Program-made: the position numbers and the translations under genes
Source: Roseibium algicola
GTDB lineage: Bacteria; Pseudomonadota; Alphaproteobacteria; Rhizobiales; Stappiaceae
NCBI RefSeq assembly: GCF_001999245.1
Contig: NZ_CP019631.1
Span: 248,001 to 312,000, forward strand
Direction of reading: 5' to 3'
DNA: 64,000 nucleotides
Notes under the pieces: model-generated
The model's input: the letters and a program-made list of their open reading frames with translations, nothing else
What the model was told of the DNA's origin: nothing
Database searches by the model: none
Part shown: positions 16,410 to 25,251 of the stretch, one piece after another
Layout: each line of letters starts with the position of its first letter
How positions within the stretch are numbered: position 1 is the first letter of the stretch

Positions 16410-18418
16410 GCCAGAGACTTCGCCTTGCGGGCAATCTCTTCTGTCGTGATGCCGAATTCCTCGTAGAGGCGTTCGGCCGGGGCTGAAGCTCCGAAACCAC
16501 TCAGGCCGATGACATTGTCTTCACTGCCGACATAACGGGCCCAGCCAAGTTTTCCCGCGGCCTCGATGGCAATGCGCGGGGCGGTGCCGAGAACGTCGGC
16601 GCGGTAGGCGTCCGACTGTGCGTCGAACAGTTCCCACGACGGCATCGATACGACCGCAACGGCCAGTCCATCGGCTGCCAGGCTCTCTGCTGCCTCGACC
16701 GCCAGTGCGACTTCGGTTCCGGTCGCGATCAGCGTGATGTCGCGGCCCTCTCCGAACTGGCGGATGACATAGGCACCGCGTGCCGTCAGGTTTTCCTCTG
16801 TCCGCTCCAGGCGCAGTTGCGGGACAGCCTGACGGGAAAGGGCCAGAAGGCTCGGTGCATTCATGGAGCGAATGGCACAGTCCCAGGCTTCCAGCGTTTC
16901 AACCGTGTCTGCCGGTCGGAACACCGTCAGGTTGGGGATTGCCCTCAGCGAGAGGAGATGTTCGACCGGCTGATGGGTCGGGCCGTCTTCGCCAAGACCG
17001 ATGGAGTCATGTGTCATGACATAGATGGAGCGCAGCCCCATCAAGGCCGAGAGGCGAATGGCGTTCCTTGCATAGTCGGAAAAGACAAGGAAAGTGCCGC
17101 CGTAGGGCAGAAAGCCGCCATGCAGCGCGAGGCCGTTCATGGCTGCCGCCATGGCAAATTCACGAACTCCGTAACCGATATAACGGCCGGACGCTTCCCG
17201 CGAAAACTGGCTGTTGACGGCAGGAACGCGGGTCAGGTTCGACCCGGTCAGATCGGCTGATCCCCCGATCATTTCCGGCAGGGCCGGGGCAAGGGCTTCC
17301 AGGGCCATCTGGCTTGCCTTGCGGGTGGCAGCGGACCTGGGCTCTGAAAAGAGGCTGTCGCGCGCACTGGAGACTGCTGCCTCATAGCCTGCCGGCAACG
17401 TGCCGCTCACGCGTCTTTCGAATTCGCGGCGCTTGTCTTCAGGCGCAGCTGCCAGCCGGCCTTCCCAGGCCTTTCGGCTGTCCTGGCCAACTGTCCCGAT
17501 CTTCTTCCAGCTTTCAGCGAGTTCATCCGGAATGGTGAAAGCAGGGGCCGTCCATCCGAGAGCCTTCTTGGTCGCGTCCGCTTCGTCCTTGCCAAGCGCC
17601 GCGCCATGTACGCCGGCGGTGCCTGCCTTGTTGGGGGAGCCAAAGCCGATCACCGTTTTCAGGGCGATCATCGAGGGTTTGTCGGTGGCTGCCTTGGCTG
17701 CGGTCAGTGCGGCGTCGACTGCAGAACCGTCATGTCCGTCGCACGTTTGAACATGCCAGCCACAGGCAGCGAAGCGGGCCGGAACATCCTCGGAAAAGGA
17801 AACGCTGGTTGGGCCGTCAATGGTGATGGAATTGTCGTCGTAGAGTACGATCAGTTTGCCAAGGCCCAGATGACCGGCAAGGCTGATCGCTTCCTGACCA
17901 ATGCCTTCCTGAAGGCAGCCGTCACCGACGATCACATAAGTATTGTGATTTACGAGATCATCACCGAACTCATCTGCAAGACGCCGTTCGGCCAAGGCCA
18001 TGCCGACGGCGGTCGCAATCCCCTGGCCAAGAGGGCCGGTGGTGGTTTCGACGCCTTTGGCGTGACCATGCTCGGGATGACCTGCGGTTATCGAGCCCCA
18101 CTGCCGGAAATTTCGAATCTCCTCGATCGTCATGTCTTCATAGCCGCACAGGTGCAGCAGGCTGTAGAGGAGCATGGAGGCATGACCGTTTGACAGCACA
18201 AAACGGTCCCTGTCCGGCCAGTCCGGTGTTTGCGCGTCAAACTTCAGGTGTTTGCGAAACAGCACGGTCGCTGCATCCGCGAGACCCATGGGCGCGCCCG
18301 GATGTCCGGAGGCGGCTGCCTCGACGGCATCTATGGACAACGCCCGAATACAGTTGGCGAGTTTGAAATTTTCCGGGTCCAGGGCTGCTTTCGACGATAG
18401 AAATGTGTCTGTAGTCAT
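16403..18418 (-). CDS. tkt: Transketolase
   Basis: Thiamine-diphosphate enzyme of 671 residues, normal for bacterial transketolase. Motifs: LSNGHASMLLYSLLHL, GPLGQGIATAVGMA, the cofactor motif GDGCLQEG...DDN, GLGEDGPTHQPVEHL and the C-terminal domain. ATG 18418 is chosen because GAGGAGG precedes it; the frame runs to 18478 across the operator. Its place between eryD and eryR fits the need to consume erythrose 4-phosphate made from erythritol (xylulose-5-P plus erythrose-4-P gives fructose-6-P plus glyceraldehyde-3-P). Its promoter faces eryR across a large DeoR-type palindrome, so both are probably co-regulated. It could also be a cbbT-like paralogue. Confidence 0.95.
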   Translation of the reverse strand: MTTDTFLSSKAALDPENFKLANCIRALSIDAVEAAASGHPGAPMGLADAATVLFRKHLKFDAQTPDWPDRDRFVLSNGHASMLLYSLLHLCGYEDMTIEEIRNFRQWGSITAGHPEHGHAKGVETTTGPLGQGIATAVGMALAERRLADEFGDDLVNHNTYVIVGDGCLQEGIGQEAISLAGHLGLGKLIVLYDDNSITIDGPTSVSFSEDVPARFAACGWHVQTCDGHDGSAVDAALTAAKAATDKPSMIALKTVIGFGSPNKAGTAGVHGAALGKDEADATKKALGWTAPAFTIPDELAESWKKIGTVGQDSRKAWEGRLAAAPEDKRREFERRVSGTLPAGYEAAVSSARDSLFSEPRSAATRKASQMALEALAPALPEMIGGSADLTGSNLTRVPAVNSQFSREASGRYIGYGVREFAMAAAMNGLALHGGFLPYGGTFLVFSDYARNAIRLSALMGLRSIYVMTHDSIGLGEDGPTHQPVEHLLSLRAIPNLTVFRPADTVETLEAWDCAIRSMNAPSLLALSRQAVPQLRLERTEENLTARGAYVIRQFGEGRDITLIATGTEVALAVEAAESLAADGLAVAVVSMPSWELFDAQSDAYRADVLGTAPRIAIEAAGKLGWARYVGSEDNVIGLSGFGASAPAERLYEEFGITTEEIARKAKSLAG

Positions 18419-18461
18419 GAGGTCCTCCTCTGCGCTTACGGCATAGGCGTAGCGGAGGATG

Positions 18462-18516
18462 TCACAAAAATAAATCACAAAATCACAAAATAACTTTGAT
18501 TTTGTGATTTTGTGAT
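18462..18516. promoter_or_regulatory. DeoR-type operator shared by tkt and eryR
   Basis: Perfect 18-base inverted repeat, 18474-18491 against 18499-18516, with a seven-base spacer AACTTTG. Each arm is two tandem copies of the octamer TCACAAAA (or TTTTGTGA). A further copy stands at 18462-18469, giving five octamers in 55 bases. It lies 44 bases before the tkt start and 45 before eryR, the right place for a repressor controlling both. Confidence 0.75.
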
Positions 18517-18561
18517 GTTAGGTATCAAGCATCCGGTGAACGCCGGACGAGGAGGATTTGC

Positions 18562-19326
18562 GTGAAACGCGAAGAACGAAGACAGGCGATCATGGATCTG
18601 CTCGTGGAGCACAGGGAAGTCGATCTCGACGACCTTGCGGAGCGATTTGCCGTCTCGAAAATGACAATTCACCGGGATCTGGACGAGCTCGAACAGGCCG
18701 GCGTGCTGCGCAAGGTGCGCGGGGGTGCCACTGCGGATTCAGGAACGCAGTTCGAAAGCGACTTCCGCATCCGGGCCCGCCAGGACGCGGCCGCGAAGGA
18801 GCGGATGGCCCGTGCGGCGCTCGAGCTGATCGAACCCGGCATGACCGTGATGATCAACGACGGTTCGATGGCCGCAGTGCTCGGTTCAATGCTGCCGGAA
18901 AAGCGGCCGCTGACGGTCATCACCAATAACGCCGCCATTCTCGATGGTTTGCGGGATGAGCCCGGCATCACCCTTTTAGGCCTCGGCGGCGTCTATTCGG
19001 CCAAGTTCAACGGCTTTTTCGGCGTCGTTACCGAAGCGGCGCTGTCGCAGTTGCGCGCGGATATCGCTTTCGTGTCGACCCCGGCCGTAGCGGACCTGAA
19101 GGCCTTTCACATGGACGACAACGTCGTTCGTTCCAAGCAAAAGATGATGGGTGCTGCGTCTCGGCGCTGCCTGCTCGTCAATCACACGCGTTTCGGACGC
19201 ACCGCACTTCATACCCTCGCCGATCTGGATCGGTTCGACTGGATCATCACGGATGACCAGCCGGCCGGAGATGCGGCGAAGGAAATCGAGGCTGCGGGGC
19301 TCAAGCTGATGATCGCAAAGGACTGA
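18562..19326 (+). CDS. eryR: DeoR-family regulator of the erythritol isomerase operon
   Basis: Regulator of 254 residues: DeoR winged helix (EVDLDDLAERFAVSKMTIHR, about 14-33) and a DeoRC sensor (ERMARAALELIEPGMTVMIN; GLGGVYSAKFNGFFG). GTG 18562 is preceded by GAGGAGG. It is directly followed by the tpi-like and rpiB-like genes, the same eryR-tpiB-rpiB order known from Rhizobium and Sinorhizobium erythritol loci. It probably binds the TCACAAAA palindrome just upstream, repressing itself and the divergent transketolase. The inducer is presumably a tetrose or tetrulose phosphate. Confidence 0.88.
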   Translation: MKREERRQAIMDLLVEHREVDLDDLAERFAVSKMTIHRDLDELEQAGVLRKVRGGATADSGTQFESDFRIRARQDAAAKERMARAALELIEPGMTVMINDGSMAAVLGSMLPEKRPLTVITNNAAILDGLRDEPGITLLGLGGVYSAKFNGFFGVVTEAALSQLRADIAFVSTPAVADLKAFHMDDNVVRSKQKMMGAASRRCLLVNHTRFGRTALHTLADLDRFDWIITDDQPAGDAAKEIEAAGLKLMIAKD

Positions 19327-19330
19327 GCGA

Positions 19331-20110
19331 ATGGCTGCCCTCACCGGAAAATGGGTCGGTACGAGCTGGAAAATGAACAAGCTGCTGGCGGATGCCAGAC
19401 GGTTTGCGGACGGGCTTGTCACGTCCGACGCGGATCGGGATCCCCGGATCCAGCGGTTTGTCATCCCTCCCTTCACCGCGGTGCGCGAAGTGAAGGCGAT
19501 GCTCGCAGGCACATCGGTGAAGGTCGGCGCGCAGAACATGCACTGGGAAGATGCAGGCGCGTGGACGGGAGAAGTCTCGCCGCTCATGCTGACCGATTGC
19601 GGTCTCGACATTGTCGAACTTGGGCATTCCGAACGGCGCAGTTTTTTCGGTGAAACCGATGAGACCGTCGGCCTGAAGACCGAAGCGGCCGTGCGTCACG
19701 GGCTCGTTCCGTTGATCTGCATCGGTGAAACGCTGGCGGAAAAAGAGGCCGGACAGGCACAGGCGGTGCTTGAGGCGCAGGTTCGCGCGGCTCTTGGCAA
19801 TCTGTCCGATGGGCAGAAACAGGCCGAGATCCTGCTTGCCTATGAACCGGTCTGGGCAATCGGCGTCAATGGTGTGCCGGCAACGTCGGACTATGCCGAC
19901 GCTCGCCAGGCGGAGATCATTGCCGTTGCCGAGGATGTTCTCAACCGGCGTATCCCCTGCCTCTATGGCGGGTCGGTCAATCCCGGAAACTGCGAAGAGC
20001 TCATTTCCTGTCCTCATGTGGACGGGCTGTTCATCGGGCGATCAGCCTGGGAAGTCGAGGGTTATCTCGACATTCTCGCCAGGTGCTCGTCGAAACTCGG
20101 AGAGGTTTGA
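19331..20110 (+). CDS. eryH: D-3-tetrulose-4-phosphate isomerase (TpiA-like)
   Basis: Triose-phosphate-isomerase-family enzyme of 259 residues. The catalytic set is intact: Lys in WKMNK, His99 in GHSERR and Glu172 in AYEPVWAIG, with the phosphate loop GGSVNPGN. In Brucella the paralogue TpiA2 (EryH) converts D-3-tetrulose 4-phosphate to D-erythrulose 4-phosphate. The neighbours eryR and eryI, with only four bases to eryR, support that role over glycolytic TpiA. TPI activity itself cannot be excluded from sequence. Confidence 0.9.
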   Translation: MAALTGKWVGTSWKMNKLLADARRFADGLVTSDADRDPRIQRFVIPPFTAVREVKAMLAGTSVKVGAQNMHWEDAGAWTGEVSPLMLTDCGLDIVELGHSERRSFFGETDETVGLKTEAAVRHGLVPLICIGETLAEKEAGQAQAVLEAQVRAALGNLSDGQKQAEILLAYEPVWAIGVNGVPATSDYADARQAEIIAVAEDVLNRRIPCLYGGSVNPGNCEELISCPHVDGLFIGRSAWEVEGYLDILARCSSKLGEV

Positions 20111-20111
20111 C

Positions 20112-20567
20112 ATGAAACTTGCAATTGCGGGCGACAGTGCAGGCGAGGGCCTTGCGAAACTGCTGGCGGACTACCTGAAGGATCGTTTCGAGGTCGAGGA
20201 GATCTCCAGAACGCCCGAAGGGCCGGATGCGTTTTATGCCAATCTGTCCGAGCGTGTTGCCAGCCAGGTTATCTCCGGTGCCTACGACCGGGCGATCCTG
20301 GTGTGCGGAACCGGTATCGGAGTGTGCATTGCCGCCAACAAGGTGCCGGGCATTCGCGCCGCACTGACCCACGACACCTACTCCGCCGAGCGGGCAGCCC
20401 TTTCCAACAATGCCCAGATCATCACCATGGGCGCGCGTGTCGTAGGGCCTGAACTCGCCAAATCCATCGCCGACGCCTTCCTGAAGGAAACATTCGACGT
20501 CAACGGCCGTTCTGCTAGCAATGTTGACGCGATCAATGCCGTCGATTCGAAGTATCATGCGGTCTGA
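20112..20567 (+). CDS. eryI: D-erythrose-4-phosphate isomerase (RpiB/LacAB family)
   Basis: RpiB-fold isomerase of 151 residues with the family core [20 protein letters not shown], where Cys65 is the expected base, and [15 protein letters not shown]. EryI converts D-erythrulose 4-phosphate to D-erythrose 4-phosphate, the end of the erythritol branch. It starts one base after the eryH stop (TGACATG). Ribose-5-phosphate isomerase B is the parent family and the alternative call. Confidence 0.9.
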   Translation: MKLAIAGDSAGEGLAKLLADYLKDRFEVEEISRTPEGPDAFYANLSERVASQVISGAYDRAILVCGTGIGVCIAANKVPGIRAALTHDTYSAERAALSNNAQIITMGARVVGPELAKSIADAFLKETFDVNGRSASNVDAINAVDSKYHAV

Positions 20568-20599
20568 TCGAAATTGCTGACCTGAGGAATGATGAGACC

Positions 20600-21586
20600 A
20601 TGCTGAGACTTCCGAACGATACGGACGTGAATGCCGAAACGCTGCAGGCGTATCTGGCAAGACAGCATGGGGGGAGCGATACCGCCGCCGTTCTTCAGGC
20701 CATTGCGGATGCGACCGGCGTCCTGGCAGACAGGCTTGCCGCAGGCCGGTTGCCGGGGGACCCCGGCGAGGTCGTCGGCACCAATGAAAGTGGCGACAAG
20801 CAGAAGGCACTCGACGTCGGTGCCCATCTTCACATGGTCGAGGTGTTGCGGGCAGCAGGCGTCCGCCAACTGCTTTCGGAAGAAGCCGAAGAGATCATTG
20901 TTCTCAATCCGGAAGGCACGCTCGACGTTGCCATCGACCCCATCGACGGGTCCGGCAGTATCGGAACAGGCGCTCCGCTGGGGACCCTGTTCTCGATCCT
21001 GCCGGCATCGGACCAGGGTTTTCTGTGCACGGGCAGATCCGTCATTGCGGCGGGATATGTTTCGTTTGGCCATTCCACAGACCTGGGGTTCAGCCTGGGC
21101 AGCGGCCTTCACCTTGCAGTCTTCGACCGCGTTACGGGCGTGTTCCGCATGTTGCGGGAGAACCATCAGGTGCCCGCAAAATCAAGAACACTGGCCTTCA
21201 ACGCCTCCAACGCCCGTCATTGGCCGGACGCGGTCCGGCGCTTTTCAGACGACGTTCTGAAAGGCAAGGAGGGGCGTCTTGGCGAAAACTACAACATGCG
21301 CTGGCTGGCCTCGGCTGTTGGCGAATTTCACCGGATCCTGCTTCAGGGTGGTTTGTTCTTTTATCCCGGCGACCGGCGGCCCGGCTATGGGAACGGGCGC
21401 CTGCGTCTGGTCTATGAAGCGGTCCCGATCGCGTTTCTGATCGAGCAGGGCGGCGGCAAGGCAACGGACGGGCAAACGCCCATCCTCGACCTGATGCCCG
21501 AGAGCCTGCACCAGAACATTCCGTTGATTTTCGGGTCACCCGAAAACGTCGACATGTTCATTACCTATTGCACGGACAACACCTAA
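20600..21586 (+). CDS. fbp: Class I fructose-1,6-bisphosphatase (possibly also sedoheptulose-1,7-bisphosphatase)
   Basis: Phosphatase of 328 residues of the FBPase class I family. Metal and substrate motifs are present: LLSEEAEEI, then [17 protein letters not shown], and near the C-terminus [20 protein letters not shown]. It follows eryI by 32 bases and precedes a Calvin-subtype aldolase by ten, an order like cbbF-cbbA. Calvin-type enzymes of this family often hydrolyse sedoheptulose 1,7-bisphosphate as well, which here would let aldolase and phosphatase turn erythrose-4-P plus DHAP into sedoheptulose-7-P. That second activity is inferred. Confidence 0.9.
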   Translation: MLRLPNDTDVNAETLQAYLARQHGGSDTAAVLQAIADATGVLADRLAAGRLPGDPGEVVGTNESGDKQKALDVGAHLHMVEVLRAAGVRQLLSEEAEEIIVLNPEGTLDVAIDPIDGSGSIGTGAPLGTLFSILPASDQGFLCTGRSVIAAGYVSFGHSTDLGFSLGSGLHLAVFDRVTGVFRMLRENHQVPAKSRTLAFNASNARHWPDAVRRFSDDVLKGKEGRLGENYNMRWLASAVGEFHRILLQGGLFFYPGDRRPGYGNGRLRLVYEAVPIAFLIEQGGGKATDGQTPILDLMPESLHQNIPLIFGSPENVDMFITYCTDNT

Positions 21587-21596
21587 GGAGCTTTTG

Positions 21597-22634
21597 ATGG
21601 CCCGCATCACTTTGCGTCAGCTGCTGGATCACGCAGCTGACAACGGCTACGCTGTGCCTGCGTTCAACATTTCCAACATGGAACAGGGCATGGCTGTCAT
21701 GCGCGCCGCGGCCGATTGCGATGCGCCGGTCATCCTGCAGGCAAGCAGGGGCGCACGGGCCTACGCCGGTGACAGGGTGCTGGCCCGCCTGATTGATGGG
21801 TTCGCCGAAACCTATCCCGATATTCCCGTCTGCATGCATCTGGACCACGGCAACAACCTGGCAACCTGCGTGACAGCTATCCAGCATGGCTTCACCTCCG
21901 TGATGATGGACGGGTCGCTGGAAGCGGATGGCAAGACGCCTGCCAACTATGCCTATAACGCGGGCATCACCCGGCAGGTCGTGGACATGGCTCATGCGGC
22001 CGGTGTTTCGGTGGAAGGCGAACTTGGCGTGCTCGGCTCGCTCGAAACCGGAATGGGGGATCAGGAAGACGGGCATGGCGCGACCGAAAAGCTGAGCGAA
22101 GACCAGCTCCTGACCGACCCGGCAGAGGCTGAACGCTTCGTTGCCGACACGGGTGTCGATGCGCTCGCCGTTGCCATGGGCACCAGCCACGGCGCCTACA
22201 AGTTCACGCGCAAGCCGGATGGCAGCGTTCTGGCAATGAACGTGATCGAGGCCATTCACGCCCGTCTGCCGAACACGCACCTCGTCATGCACGGATCGTC
22301 TTCGGTGCCGGAAGATCTCCAGGAAATCATCAATTCCTACGGCGGTGATATTCGCCCGACCTGGGGCGTTCCGGTCGAGGAAATCCAGCGCGGCATCAAG
22401 AGCGGTGTGCGCAAGGTGAACATCGACACCGACAACCGCCTGGCAATGACGGCAGCCGTACGCAGGGCCCTGACGAACGATCCGTCCGAATTCGATCCAC
22501 GCAAATACCTGAAGCCGGCCATGGAGTTGATGGCGCAGGTGTGCCGCGACCGTTTCGAGGCTTTCGGAACAGCCGGCCACGCCAGCCGCATTCGCCCGTT
22601 GCCGCTGGAAGCGATGGCACAGCGCTACAACTGA
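21597..22634 (+). CDS. fba: Class II fructose-bisphosphate aldolase, Calvin-cycle subtype
   Basis: Zinc aldolase of 345 residues of the CbbA-like class II group. Zinc ligands sit in MHLDHGNN, in the [10 protein letters not shown] region and in [10 protein letters not shown] and [10 protein letters not shown]; the phosphate loop is [19 protein letters not shown] 21597 follows AAGGAG. Class II enzymes join DHAP with glyceraldehyde-3-P, and often with erythrose-4-P to give sedoheptulose 1,7-bisphosphate. It ends the eryR-eryH-eryI-fbp run, so it likely serves erythritol carbon flow. Weak terminator-like bases lie behind it. Confidence 0.92.
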   Translation: MARITLRQLLDHAADNGYAVPAFNISNMEQGMAVMRAAADCDAPVILQASRGARAYAGDRVLARLIDGFAETYPDIPVCMHLDHGNNLATCVTAIQHGFTSVMMDGSLEADGKTPANYAYNAGITRQVVDMAHAAGVSVEGELGVLGSLETGMGDQEDGHGATEKLSEDQLLTDPAEAERFVADTGVDALAVAMGTSHGAYKFTRKPDGSVLAMNVIEAIHARLPNTHLVMHGSSSVPEDLQEIINSYGGDIRPTWGVPVEEIQRGIKSGVRKVNIDTDNRLAMTAAVRRALTNDPSEFDPRKYLKPAMELMAQVCRDRFEAFGTAGHASRIRPLPLEAMAQRYN

Positions 22635-22688
22635 ACATCACGCGTTATTGGTCTGGCCAAACTAGGTTTTTCGAATGATATCAACGAG

Positions 22689-23582
22689 TTACGTCAGCTC
22701 TGCGCGGAGCCAGGCGATCAACTGGTCGACGGCATTGTGCCGCGACTGTTTGGTGCCTCGGTAAACCGAGATTTCGCTTGGTCTCTTCAGGGCAACATCA
22801 CAGATGGAGCGCAACTTGCCTTCGTCGACCAGGCCGTCCACCGTGCGCTTCCAGCCGAGGGCAACACCCTGACCGGCAACGGCGGCCTGAAGAACAAGCG
22901 GGTAACTGTCGAAATAGATGACCTTCTTGTGGGCGGATCGCGGAACGCCGACAGCTTCGAACCAGTCCGGCCAGTCGAACCAGTCCTGTGGCACCACACG
23001 GTGCGACAGGAGCGGCAAGGTGGAGACCTCTTGCGGTGTCAGCGGCAACGAAACGTCTTTCAAGAGCGCCGGAGCGCAGACCGGGAAGATCTCGTCGGAC
23101 GCCGTGAACACCAACCGTGCCGCTCCGGCCGCCCGCCCGGTGGTCTGAAGGGCGACGTCAAATGGTTCGCGAGCCTCTGTCAGGGGTTCCAACGCGCTGA
23201 CCAGTTGAAGCTGGATTTCAGGATGTGCCGCATGGAAACCCGAGAGACGCGGCATCAGCCAGTAGAAGGCTTCGCATAGCTGGCATCGCAGGACGATGGT
23301 ATCTGGATCGCCTGTCCCGCGAATGGCGGCAACTTCCGTGCGGATTGCCCTGAGTGCTTCTCCGACAACCTGGCCCAGGCGTTTTCCTTCCTCGGTCAGG
23401 AACACCGCGCGGTTGCGCCGCTCGAACAGGCGGACACCCAGTTCCTCTTCAAGCTGACCAATTTGCCGGCTGATGGCCGTCTGGGTCAGGCCGAGTTCAT
23501 CGGCCGCGCGTGTGAAACTTTCATATCGCGCAGCGGCTTCGAACGGTTTCAGGCGGGCCAGTGAGAGGTCGTCCTTATGCAT
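22689..23582 (-). CDS. LysR-family regulator (GcvA-like)
   Basis: Regulator of 297 residues with a LysR HTH (SFTRAADELGLTQTAISRQI, about 21-40, then FERRNRAVFLTEEG) and a periplasmic-binding-like effector domain. It is closest to the GcvA/AmpR branch (LKPFEAAARYESFTRAADELG). It diverges from the EamA transporter gene with 69 bases between starts, the usual geometry for a LysR activator of its neighbour. The effector is unknown; amino acids are plausible given the exporters next to it. Confidence 0.9.
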   Translation of the reverse strand: MHKDDLSLARLKPFEAAARYESFTRAADELGLTQTAISRQIGQLEEELGVRLFERRNRAVFLTEEGKRLGQVVGEALRAIRTEVAAIRGTGDPDTIVLRCQLCEAFYWLMPRLSGFHAAHPEIQLQLVSALEPLTEAREPFDVALQTTGRAAGAARLVFTASDEIFPVCAPALLKDVSLPLTPQEVSTLPLLSHRVVPQDWFDWPDWFEAVGVPRSAHKKVIYFDSYPLVLQAAVAGQGVALGWKRTVDGLVDEGKLRSICDVALKRPSEISVYRGTKQSRHNAVDQLIAWLRAELT

Positions 23583-23651
23583 GCGTTTCAGTCATGTATT
23601 TCTCGAAATTTCTCATTTTTACAAAGATAGGCGACATGTTTCCATGCTGAA

Positions 23652-24605
23652 ATGATATCTTTAATTCTGCCGAAACAACAGGCTGGATCGCTCCTTGCCG
23701 GGATCATTTCGATTACCGGAGCAGTGCTGTTGCTGTCCTTGTCCGACGCCTTGGTCAAATTGAACAGCGGCGGTATAGCGCTTGGGCAGTTGCTTCTGGT
23801 CCGCTCACTCGTCGCAGCCATTCTGCTTGGGCTGGCATTCGCGTACACCGGGCGCCCATCGCAGCCGCTTCTTGCGGCAAACGCCTGGGTCTGGACGCGC
23901 AGCCTTTGCCTTGCGCTGATGTGGGGCTGTTACTACGCCGCATTGCCGCTGATGCCGCTGTCACTTGCGGCAGCCTGCTATTACACCGCGCCCCTGTGGA
24001 TGGCCATTCTGACATCTGTCTTTCTGGGAAGGCCCGTGGGTGCGAAAGGCACGGTTTCAATTGTCCTCGGGATGGCGGGAGTTGTCATGCTCCTGCGGCC
24101 GGGAATTGATGACATGTCTCCGGCAGTGGTCTTGCCCTTGCTGGCAGGCTTCTTTTATGCGCTTGCGGCGGTCGTCACATCGGCCAGGTGCCGGAAGAAG
24201 GGGCCGCTGGCAATGGCGTTCAACCTGAACCTGGTGCTTGCCCTGGCGGGTGGTGCCTATGTGCTTTGGCTTCATCTCTTTTCCGTCCCTGCCGGGGCAG
24301 GGTTCCTGCTGAGCGCCTGGCCAGCTCTTTCAGCTGCTGCCTGGGGTCTTCTGATCCTGCTGGGTCTGCTGCTTGCCTTCATTACGGTGGCCGTGGCATT
24401 TGCCTATCAGTTGGCACCGGCACCTCTGATCGGGCTTTTCGACAATGGTTATCTCGGTTTCGCGGTGGTTTGGGGTGTCGTCTTCTTCGCGGATATGCCA
24501 GACAGGGCAGATCTGGCCGGCATACTCCTCATCGGGTGTGCCGCGCTCCTCACCTCACTGCCTCTTGCCGCAACCCGCCGCTGCCTGACCCCAAGGGAGA
24601 GTTGA
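23652..24605 (+). CDS. EamA/DMT-family transporter
   Basis: Membrane protein of 317 residues with ten hydrophobic segments in two EamA repeats, the drug/metabolite transporter layout. The first repeat ends near AILTSVFLGRPVGAKG and the second near DNGYLGFAVVWGVVFFADMP. It is probably an exporter of amino acids or small metabolites in the inner membrane. It is divergent from a GcvA-like LysR gene and followed two bases later by a LysE-type exporter, so the two likely form one operon. Confidence 0.88.
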   Translation: MISLILPKQQAGSLLAGIISITGAVLLLSLSDALVKLNSGGIALGQLLLVRSLVAAILLGLAFAYTGRPSQPLLAANAWVWTRSLCLALMWGCYYAALPLMPLSLAAACYYTAPLWMAILTSVFLGRPVGAKGTVSIVLGMAGVVMLLRPGIDDMSPAVVLPLLAGFFYALAAVVTSARCRKKGPLAMAFNLNLVLALAGGAYVLWLHLFSVPAGAGFLLSAWPALSAAAWGLLILLGLLLAFITVAVAFAYQLAPAPLIGLFDNGYLGFAVVWGVVFFADMPDRADLAGILLIGCAALLTSLPLAATRRCLTPRES

Positions 24606-24607
24606 AC

Positions 24608-25228
24608 GTGTCTCTGGAAACCTGGCTTGCCTACACACTCGCTTGTGTCGTTCTGACCATCATTCCGGGACCGAGTGTCATGCTGGTTGTCGGGCAAACC
24701 TTGATGCGCGGCAAAACCGCTGCTGTGATGTGCATTCTCGGCGACGTTGTCGGAAGTATCGTTCTGACAGGCCTTTCCTTCGCAGGTGTCGGCGCCATTC
24801 TGGCCGCGTCCACGGTGCTGTTCCAGATCGTGAAATGGACAGGCGTCGTCTATCTCGCCTGGCTGGGGTACAGCCAGATCAGTGAGGCACATCGCGACAG
24901 CGTTTCCCTTGAACCGGACGTACGCATAGGGTCTGCGTGGGGCAGCTTCTGGGCAGGTACCCTGACGGCTATCTTCAATCCCAAGGCGATCGTCTTTTAC
25001 ATGGCCTTCCTCGCCCAGTTCATCGACCCGGCCGCGGACATGACGGTTCAACTCGTTGTGCTGACGCTGACCTCGAGCGTTGTCGTCATGGTGCTTCTGG
25101 CGGGCTATGCGTTGATCGCCGCGCGTGCGCGCAAACTTTTTCAGACACGCCTCGCCCGGCGCCGCATGGGCTATGCCGGGGGCGGGTTCATGATCGGTGG
25201 AAGTGCCTTGATGGCGGTAACGCGCTGA
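24608..25228 (+). CDS. LysE/RhtB-family amino-acid exporter
   Basis: Membrane protein of 206 residues with about six helices and the RhtB-type N-terminal signature (TIIPGPSVMLVVGQTLMRG) followed by the IFNPKAIVFYMAFLAQF stretch. I start it at GTG 24608, which has GGGAGAG upstream and lies two bases after the EamA gene; the open frame extends far upstream to 24188, but only inside that gene. It exports an amino acid or derivative; the substrate is unknown. Confidence 0.88.
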   Translation: MSLETWLAYTLACVVLTIIPGPSVMLVVGQTLMRGKTAAVMCILGDVVGSIVLTGLSFAGVGAILAASTVLFQIVKWTGVVYLAWLGYSQISEAHRDSVSLEPDVRIGSAWGSFWAGTLTAIFNPKAIVFYMAFLAQFIDPAADMTVQLVVLTLTSSVVVMVLLAGYALIAARARKLFQTRLARRRMGYAGGGFMIGGSALMAVTR

Positions 25229-25251
25229 AGCAGCACCGTCCGCCGGAACGG

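Noticed and set aside
21561..22580. A 339-codon minus-strand frame opposite the aldolase.
   Set aside because: Shadow of a well-conserved class II aldolase; no start site and no family signature.
22648..22671. Terminator behind the aldolase (TTGG-N5-CCAA with a T5 run).
   Set aside because: The stem is only four base pairs and lies seven bases before the T run, so it is too weak to annotate.
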